This document shows, one piece after another, positions 59,232 to 64,000 of a stretch of DNA of 64,000 nt. Source of the DNA: Plantactinospora soyae (GTDB taxonomy: Bacteria; Actinomycetota; Actinomycetes; Mycobacteriales; Micromonosporaceae); the NCBI RefSeq assembly GCF_014874095.1, contig NZ_JADBEB010000001.1, positions 8,742,001 to 8,806,000 of the forward strand, read 5' to 3'. The notes under the pieces were generated by a model. That model saw nothing but the letters and a program-made list of their open reading frames with translations, did no database searches and was not told where the DNA came from. The translations under genes and the position numbers were made by a program. How positions within the stretch are numbered: position 1 is the first letter of the stretch; every line of letters begins with the position of its first letter.

Positions 59232-60317
59232 TCAGCCGGCGATCCTCCCGATCCCGGCCCCGGCCCGGACCGCGGCCGGCACACCGGCCGCGGAGTCGAG
59301 CTGGTACGCGTAGTACGTGCGCGGTTCGACCACCGAGCCGGCCGTCTCCGGTACGCCGGAGTTGACGAAGATGTTGTTGCGCTGCACCGCCCGGCCGGGC
59401 CCGCTGTCGGCGTAGCCACTGGCGGAGATGAGCGGGAACGGGACGTTCTCGAAATAGTTCCCCTCGACCAGCACCCCGGCGTTCTCCGTCGAGGCCACCC
59501 CGTACAGCTCGTTGTTCAGGAAGTAGTTGTTGTAGACGTGCACCGGTTCGCCGAACCGGATCCGGGGATGCCGCTGCCGGCTGTTGTCGAAGAAGTTGTG
59601 GTGGATGCTGACCTTCAGGTGCCCGACGTCGGTGGACGCGGCTCCGTCGGAGTGGCTGATCAGCATGCTCTTGTCGGCGTGGTCGAAGTGGTTCCAGGAC
59701 ACCGTCACGTAGTCGGAGCCCCGGACGATGTCGACCGAGCCGTCCACCGCGCCGGTGAACCGGTTGTGGTCGATCCAGATGTGGTGGGACTCCTGGCCGA
59801 CGTTGACCGCGTCGTCCTCGGCGTTGGTGAAGTTGATGTTCTGCACGATCACGTTGTACGACCGGTAGAAGTCCAGCCCGCCACCGTTGATCGTCGCGTT
59901 GGACCCCACGCCGATGATCGTCTTGTTCGGGCGTACGCCCTGCTTGCTGCTGATCTGGATGGTCCCCTGTACCCGGATCACCATTGGACCGACGGTGTCG
60001 ATGTACTCCAGGAAGTCGTCCGCGTTGGTGGCAGTGACCGTCGGTCCGCCGACACCGCCGGTGGTGCCGTTCTGGCCGAGCGCGTTGACGCTGGCGAACC
60101 CGTCCGGCTGGCCGGCCGCCACTGCCGAGGATCCGCCGGAGGGGCTCCATCCGGTGGAGTTGTCACCGGAGACGGTGTCGGTGAACGGGTTCGTCGCCTG
60201 TGCCGGCCCGCTGCCGGTGGCCAGTACGGCGGTCAGCGCCACCACCAGCGCCCCGGAGAGCGTGCCGACGAGTGGCCGTCGACGCGTGCCGTGGCGTACG
60301 GGGAAGGATCCGGTCAT
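59232..60317 (-). CDS. Secreted pectate lyase, PL1 family
   Basis: The protein has 361 residues. A signal peptide (about 1-42, cut near AQA) precedes a right-handed beta-helix lyase: GFASVNALGQNGTTGG, SHHIWIDHNRFTG, calcium-site DGSVDIVRGSDYVTVSWNHF, and catalytic-Arg region SRQRHPRIRFGEPVHVYNNYF. It cleaves polygalacturonate by calcium-dependent beta-elimination outside the cell. It begins 3 nt after the stop of the larger lyase, so it is second in the operon. No binding module. Confidence 0.92.
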   Translation of the reverse strand: MTGSFPVRHGTRRRPLVGTLSGALVVALTAVLATGSGPAQATNPFTDTVSGDNSTGWSPSGGSSAVAAGQPDGFASVNALGQNGTTGGVGGPTVTATNADDFLEYIDTVGPMVIRVQGTIQISSKQGVRPNKTIIGVGSNATINGGGLDFYRSYNVIVQNINFTNAEDDAVNVGQESHHIWIDHNRFTGAVDGSVDIVRGSDYVTVSWNHFDHADKSMLISHSDGAASTDVGHLKVSIHHNFFDNSRQRHPRIRFGEPVHVYNNYFLNNELYGVASTENAGVLVEGNYFENVPFPLISASGYADSGPGRAVQRNNIFVNSGVPETAGSVVEPRTYYAYQLDSAAGVPAAVRAGAGIGRIAG

Positions 60318-60320
60318 CGG

Positions 60321-62027
60321 TCAGCCCAGCTTTCCCACCCCGGCACCGGCCGGGACGATGGTCGGGAGGTCGGCCGCGTTGTCCAACCGGTAGCTGTAGA
60401 AGCCGCTCGGTTCGGGCACCGTGCCTCGGGTTTCGATCGGGTGGTTGCAGTCGACGAGGATGTTGCCCCGCTCGACGATCCGGCCCAGGTCACCGCTGAA
60501 CTCGACCCGACCCGGGTTGTTCACGCTGAAGAAGTAGTTGTTCTCGACCAGCACCGCGGCGTCGTACGTGGAGGCCACCCCGTAGCTGTTCTCGAAGTAG
60601 TAGTTGTTGTAGACGTGCGCGAGGGCGGAGAACCGTACCCGGGGATGCCGCTGGTCCGAGGCGTTGAAGTAGTTGTGGTGGTACGTCACCCGCAACCGGC
60701 CGATGTCCTGCGCGCCGGCGTCCTCGTCGTGCGAGAGCAGCAGCGTCTTGTCGTGGTCGTGGAAGTTGTTCCAGGAGACCGTGACGAAGTCGGAGCCGCG
60801 CTTGATGTCGACGGCGCCGTCGTCCCCATTGGAGAACTCGTTGTGGTCGATCCAGATGTGATGGGAGAACATCTGGACGTTGAGCAGGTCGTCCGTCGCC
60901 CCGGTGAGGTGCAGGTTCCGGATGATCACGTTGTGTACGGCGTTCGCCGGGGGCGAGGTGGTGGCGTCGTCGACCGGCAGGCCGATGTTGAGGCCGCCCC
61001 CGGAGAGGGTCGCGTTGGCACCGACGCCCACGATCGTCTTGTCCGAGGTCACGTTGTGCATGCCGTCGCTGGTGCCGGTCGGCAGCGTGATGGTGCCGGC
61101 GACCTGGATGACGTACGGGCCGGGTCGGGCGATGTAGTCGAGGAAGGCCGCCGTGCTGTTCACCGTCACCACCGGTCCGCCGGCACCGCCGGTGGTGCCG
61201 TTCTGGCCGAGCCCGTTGACGCTGGCGAAGCCGTCGGCGGTGCCGGCCGGTACGGGCTGGCCGGTGGGGCCGGGGGTGCTCGGCGTCGGGCCGGGCGGCG
61301 TGGTGGTCGGTGCCGGCGTGGTCGGGCTCGGCGGTGGGGTGGTCGGGCTGGGGCCGCCGGGAGCGGTTTCGACGGCGACGTCGTCGAAGTGCGCCGCCGC
61401 GTACCGGCCGAACAGGCCGACCTGTCCGGTGCCGAACTGACCGTCGCTGGCCCTGAGCACGGTGCCGTTGTCGACCTGGCCGGTCAGGCTGGTGCCGGAG
61501 ACCTGCAACCGGAGCGCGTACCAGGTGCCGGTGCCGACGGTCAGGGCGGCGCTGGCCAGGGTGGTGTCGACGCCGCCGGCGACCTTGCCGAGCACGGCCA
61601 GGTTGTCGTTGCGTACCCCGAGGTAGTAGTAGTTGCCGCTGCCCTGGGCCCGGGCGGCGACGCCGGTGGACCGGGCGGCACCGCCCCAGCCGGCCGGCTT
61701 GACCCGGGCGGTGACCGTGTAGTCGGTCCAGCTCGCCTGGCCGGTGCGGACCCGGGCGTCGGCGCCGGTGCTGGCCTGGCGCAGCACCTGGCTGCCGTCG
61801 GCGGTCACGCTCCACGATCCGCCGGAGCTGCTCCAGCCGTTGTGGTTGCCGTCTTCGAACGTGTCGGTGAACAGGGTGGCGGCCTGAGCGGGACCGGTGC
61901 CGTAGATCAACGCGGCGGCCACCGCGGCGGCCAGGGCCACGGCGGCGGGCCGGCGCCATCGAGGTGCGGCCCGTCCGCGCGAACTGCCCGGGACGGCCGT
62001 CCCGGCTCTGCTGCTCGGTGCGGTCAC
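60321..62027 (-). CDS. Secreted two-domain pectate lyase, PL1 family
   Basis: The protein has 568 residues from GTG 62027. A signal peptide (about 1-49) precedes a concanavalin-like lectin/laminin-G-type domain (about 50-235: FTDTFEDGNHNGWSSSGGSW, GNYYYLGVRNDNLAVLG). A Pro/Thr linker (236-270) leads to the PL1 beta-helix (about 275-568) with SHHIWIDHNEF, DGAVDIKRGSDFVTVSWNNF and SDQRHPRVRFSALAHVYNNYYF. It is first gene of the pectate lyase operon. The two lyase domains are clear paralogues. A perfect 14-bp palindrome lies about 125 bp upstream. Confidence 0.92.
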   Translation of the reverse strand: MTAPSSRAGTAVPGSSRGRAAPRWRRPAAVALAAAVAAALIYGTGPAQAATLFTDTFEDGNHNGWSSSGGSWSVTADGSQVLRQASTGADARVRTGQASWTDYTVTARVKPAGWGGAARSTGVAARAQGSGNYYYLGVRNDNLAVLGKVAGGVDTTLASAALTVGTGTWYALRLQVSGTSLTGQVDNGTVLRASDGQFGTGQVGLFGRYAAAHFDDVAVETAPGGPSPTTPPPSPTTPAPTTTPPGPTPSTPGPTGQPVPAGTADGFASVNGLGQNGTTGGAGGPVVTVNSTAAFLDYIARPGPYVIQVAGTITLPTGTSDGMHNVTSDKTIVGVGANATLSGGGLNIGLPVDDATTSPPANAVHNVIIRNLHLTGATDDLLNVQMFSHHIWIDHNEFSNGDDGAVDIKRGSDFVTVSWNNFHDHDKTLLLSHDEDAGAQDIGRLRVTYHHNYFNASDQRHPRVRFSALAHVYNNYYFENSYGVASTYDAAVLVENNYFFSVNNPGRVEFSGDLGRIVERGNILVDCNHPIETRGTVPEPSGFYSYRLDNAADLPTIVPAGAGVGKLG

Positions 62028-62149
62028 GATGCTTCTGCCTTTCGGGTGGCGGGGACGACCAGAGCGCGGTGTGCGGTGGCACGGAGAGCACGGCAGCGAC
62101 TCCGCCGGAGGGCGGCTCGAGCTGCCGAGGTGGAAGCGGGGAAGATGCT

Positions 62150-62163
62150 GGAAAGCGCTTTCC
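62150..62163 (-). promoter_or_regulatory. LacI-type operator candidate upstream of the pectate lyases
   Basis: GGAAAGCGCTTTCC is a perfect palindrome with the central GCGC typical of LacI/CebR-family sugar repressors, 123 bp before the first lyase start. Confidence 0.6.
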
Positions 62164-62311
62164 TATGGCCACCATAGAAACCGGTCGGGCCCGTGTCAAT
62201 GAATCCTGTCTATGTCCCTCGGCCGGACCGGCGGGGCCGGGGACCGCCCCGGTCCGCACCCGCTGCCCGGAAGGTGGGCGGCACGGTCGGCACTGTGCCA
62301 GGATCCTGGGC

Positions 62312-62557
62312 ATGGACGACAGCACGATTCTGAGCCGGATCACCGAACTCGTGGACGAGGAGCACCGGCTGCGCGGTCACGCCCAGCAGGTCGAAGGCTC
62401 CACCGACGAGGAACGGACCCGGCTACGGGAGCTTGAGGAGTCCCTCGACCAGTGCTGGGACCTGCTCCGCCGCCGCCGGGCCGCCCGTGAGGCCGGCGGA
62501 GATCCGGACACCACCGGCAACCGCAGCGTGAACGAGGTCGAGAAGTACCTCCAGTGA
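62312..62557 (+). CDS. DUF2630 family protein
   Basis: The protein has 81 residues: ILSRITELVDEEHRLRGHAQ, then ERTRLRELEESLDQCWDLLRRRRAAREAG, ending NEVEKYLQ. This is the helical DUF2630 family, common in actinomycetes, of unknown function. ATG 62312 has no Shine-Dalgarno; CAGGAT lies 7 nt before it, so it is perhaps leaderless. Convergent with the RIO-like gene. Confidence 0.85.
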   Translation: MDDSTILSRITELVDEEHRLRGHAQQVEGSTDEERTRLRELEESLDQCWDLLRRRRAAREAGGDPDTTGNRSVNEVEKYLQ

Positions 62558-62587
62558 CCGGCGGCGGCCGCGTGGACCGCCGCCGGT
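62557..62587. terminator. 11-bp hairpin terminator
   Basis: ACCGGCGGCGG (62557-62567) and CCGCCGCCGGT (62577-62587), 9-nt loop, begin at the last base of the DUF2630 stop and lie 6 nt from the convergent stop. Confidence 0.7.
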
Positions 62588-62593
62588 GACACG

Positions 62594-63547
62594 TCAGCGC
62601 ATCCCCGCCTCCCGCAACAACTGCTCCGTCAGCACGCCCGGGTCGACCAGGTCGGCGGGCAGGCCCCGCGCCACGAACCAGGTGGCGACCACCCGTACGT
62701 CCCGGGTCAGGAACTCCCGTCCGCTCGGGTTGGCCACCACGTCCACCACCTGCGGCAGGTCGATCAGCACCAGCCGACCGTCGTGCACCAACAGGTTGTA
62801 CGGCGACAGGTCACCATGGGCCAGCCCCGCCCGGGCCAGTACGACCAGCGCGTCGACGAGCTGGTCCCAGAGCTGCCGGAGCGGCACCGGATCGGGCCGG
62901 AGCTGGGCCAGCCGGGGGGCGGCCAGACCCTCGACCGGGTCCCCGACGAACTCCAGCATCAGTTCGGTGCCGAGCAGCTGCACCGGGTACGGCACGGCGA
63001 TGCTGCCGAACTCGGACCCCACCTGCCAGAGCCGGGACAACGCGGCGAACTCGGCCGCCGCCCACTGACCGGCGATCATCTGCCGGCCGAACGCCGTACG
63101 CCCCTCCATCGCCCGGTTCTCCCGGGACCGGCGTACCCGACGGCCCTCCAGGTAGCCGGCGTCCCGGTGGAAGAGCCGGTGCTCCGGATCGCGGTAGCGC
63201 TTGGCCGCCAGCAGGCAGCTCCGGTCGGTGCCCGGCACACCGCGCCGAACCAGGTGCACGTCGGCTTCCTTGCCGGTCTTGAGCACGCCCAACTCGGTGT
63301 CGGTGGCGGCCAGCTCGGTGACCAGCCAGTCGGGATGCGGCGCCGGCCCGTGCACCGCCTGGTCCCAGCTCGACCAGCGGTCGCCGTCGTTCGGGCGGTC
63401 GGTGTCGGCGTTGGTGTCGAAGGCGGTCGCCGTGGCGTGCCGCGTTCGTTTCAGTAGTCGCGGCTCGTCGTCGTCGAAGCGGCGAGCGGTACGGCCGCCA
63501 CGAGGGCGGGCGGAGGTGCGGTAATCGTCGTCATCGCGTGTTGGCAC
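62594..63547 (-). CDS. RIO-type serine protein kinase
   Basis: The protein has 317 residues from GTG 63547 (AGGGA 9 nt upstream). The N-terminal 75 residues are charged and disordered (TRDDDDYRTSARPRGGRTAR). The RIO-like kinase fold follows: LGVLKTGKEADVHLVRRG (ATP loop), AAKRYRDPEHRLFH (Lys), catalytic loop HGDLSPYN, metal motif VLIDLPQVVD. Archaeal and eukaryotic RIO kinases mature ribosomes; bacterial ones are poorly studied but conserved in actinomycetes. Confidence 0.85.
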   Translation of the reverse strand: MPTRDDDDYRTSARPRGGRTARRFDDDEPRLLKRTRHATATAFDTNADTDRPNDGDRWSSWDQAVHGPAPHPDWLVTELAATDTELGVLKTGKEADVHLVRRGVPGTDRSCLLAAKRYRDPEHRLFHRDAGYLEGRRVRRSRENRAMEGRTAFGRQMIAGQWAAAEFAALSRLWQVGSEFGSIAVPYPVQLLGTELMLEFVGDPVEGLAAPRLAQLRPDPVPLRQLWDQLVDALVVLARAGLAHGDLSPYNLLVHDGRLVLIDLPQVVDVVANPSGREFLTRDVRVVATWFVARGLPADLVDPGVLTEQLLREAGMR

Positions 63548-63774
63548 AGCGGAATTCCCTTGGTCGAGACGGAAGAAGGCAGGCGGAAGCGGAGCACAAA
63601 GACAGCCACCGGGATCTCCTTCCACTCGACCGGGCGGTGCCCGGGAATCTGCACGACAACGGGGACCTCGCAGGGCCCCTCCGTCGACCGGCGTACGCGT
63701 CGACGCGCGCAATGTTCGTCGCCGCCGTACCGGCCCGTCAACCGAATTACCGCACCGGCGGTGTCCGGCGGGTG

Positions 63775-64000
63775 TTACGCGGCGAGCACCGTGGCGACCG
63801 CCGCGATCAGCCCGTCCACGGTCTTGGTCGGGGCGTACCGGCGCTCCATCCAGCGACGGCCCCGGTGCAGCCACACGCTCGGCAGGCCGACCGCCGCGGC
63901 GCCGCCGATGTCGGCCTCGGGGCTGTCACCCACCATCCAGGCGCCGCGCAGCCGCATCCGGGCCCGCTCGGCGGCGAGCGCGAAGATCCTCGGATTCGGC
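63775..64000 (-). CDS. HAD-superfamily hydrolase, C-terminal part (runs off the window)
   Basis: The frame is open to the window edge and ends at TAA 63777-63775, so only about 74 C-terminal residues are seen. PNPRIFALAAERA is followed by HAD motif IV MVGDSPEADIGGAAAVGLPSVWLHRGR, typical of phosphoglycolate-phosphatase-like HAD enzymes. The start and nucleophile Asp lie beyond 64000. The 227 bp between it and the RIO-like gene show no gene. Confidence 0.85.
   Translation of the reverse strand, partial: PNPRIFALAAERARMRLRGAWMVGDSPEADIGGAAAVGLPSVWLHRGRRWMERRYAPTKTVDGLIAAVATVLAA

Overview
The window is a stretch of chromosome from a very high-GC actinobacterium. The likely family is Micromonosporaceae (Micromonospora/Plantactinospora-like). 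This is inferred from codon usage, the many leaderless starts (a TANNNT -10 box 5-8 nt before ATG/GTG), the secreted plant-polysaccharide enzymes, and two copies of a 48-bp GGGGCCC-centred inverted repeat that I recall from that family. No rRNA, tRNA or CRISPR array was seen. The genus call is an inference from style, not from a marker gene.

Layout. 1-2 kb: a lipase-like DUF1023 hydrolase and a membrane acyltransferase. 2.2-2.6 kb: a short transcript with two tiny ORFs, the first with its ribosome site folded into a hairpin. 2.7-5.8 kb (minus): a MoxR / DUF58 / VWA operon. 6-8.4 kb: a Cys-rich small protein and two bacterial PH-domain membrane proteins. 8.4-11.8 kb: a PAP2 phosphatase and an OafA-type acyltransferase with an SGNH domain. 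11.8-15.7 kb: a PadR regulator with an ABC ATPase and FtsX permease; the last two are separated by a four-copy 62/63-bp tandem repeat. 15.8-20.1 kb: thioesterase and MBL-fold pair, PfkB sugar kinase, NTF2-like protein, AA10 lytic polysaccharide monooxygenase. 20.2-21.5 kb: a scar zone with an IS end, a DUF1963 gene and a TPR gene remnant. 21.5-25.2 kb: asparagine synthetase and an M24 aminopeptidase P. 25.4-27.6 kb: a TrkA/RyR membrane protein followed by a SLOG-like protein. 27.7-34.9 kb: regulator, orphan solute-binding protein, SigE-type sigma factor with a membrane partner, excisionase-like HTH with large palindromes, phosphotransferase and Nudix hydrolase. 35-48.5 kb: GH81 glucanase, second DUF1963 protein, MMPL transporter with two-component system, and a 1841-residue amylase-pullulanase. 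48.6-50.8 kb: ankyrin protein, a YiiX-like peptidase operon and a small membrane protein. 50.9-54.1 kb: two tandem PfkB-kinase/TIR-like fusions. 54.3-57.2 kb: aconitase. 57.3-58.9 kb: an NDK-like and an eIF2B-like protein. 59.2-62 kb: two pectate lyases. 62.3-64 kb: DUF2630, a RIO-like kinase and the end of a HAD hydrolase.

The strongest candidate for an undescribed system is the tandem pair at 50902-54109. Each protein joins a ribokinase-family (PfkB) domain to a C-terminal TIR-like nucleotide-binding domain of the CAP12/PCTIR type. The genes overlap and share one apparent leaderless promoter. The downstream copy keeps the PfkB sugar-site Asn and the TIR-like Glu; the upstream copy has Leu and Gln at those places. 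This looks like an active/regulatory pair of nucleotide-centred effectors. Two other possible nucleotide-signalling modules lie nearby: TrkA-RyR + SLOG at 25.4 kb and NDK-like + eIF2B-like at 57.3 kb.

Much of the rest is a saprophyte's polysaccharide kit (LPMO-CBM2, GH81, amylase-pullulanase, two PL1 lyases). Palindromic operator-like sites lie upstream of the amylase-pullulanase and pectate-lyase genes.
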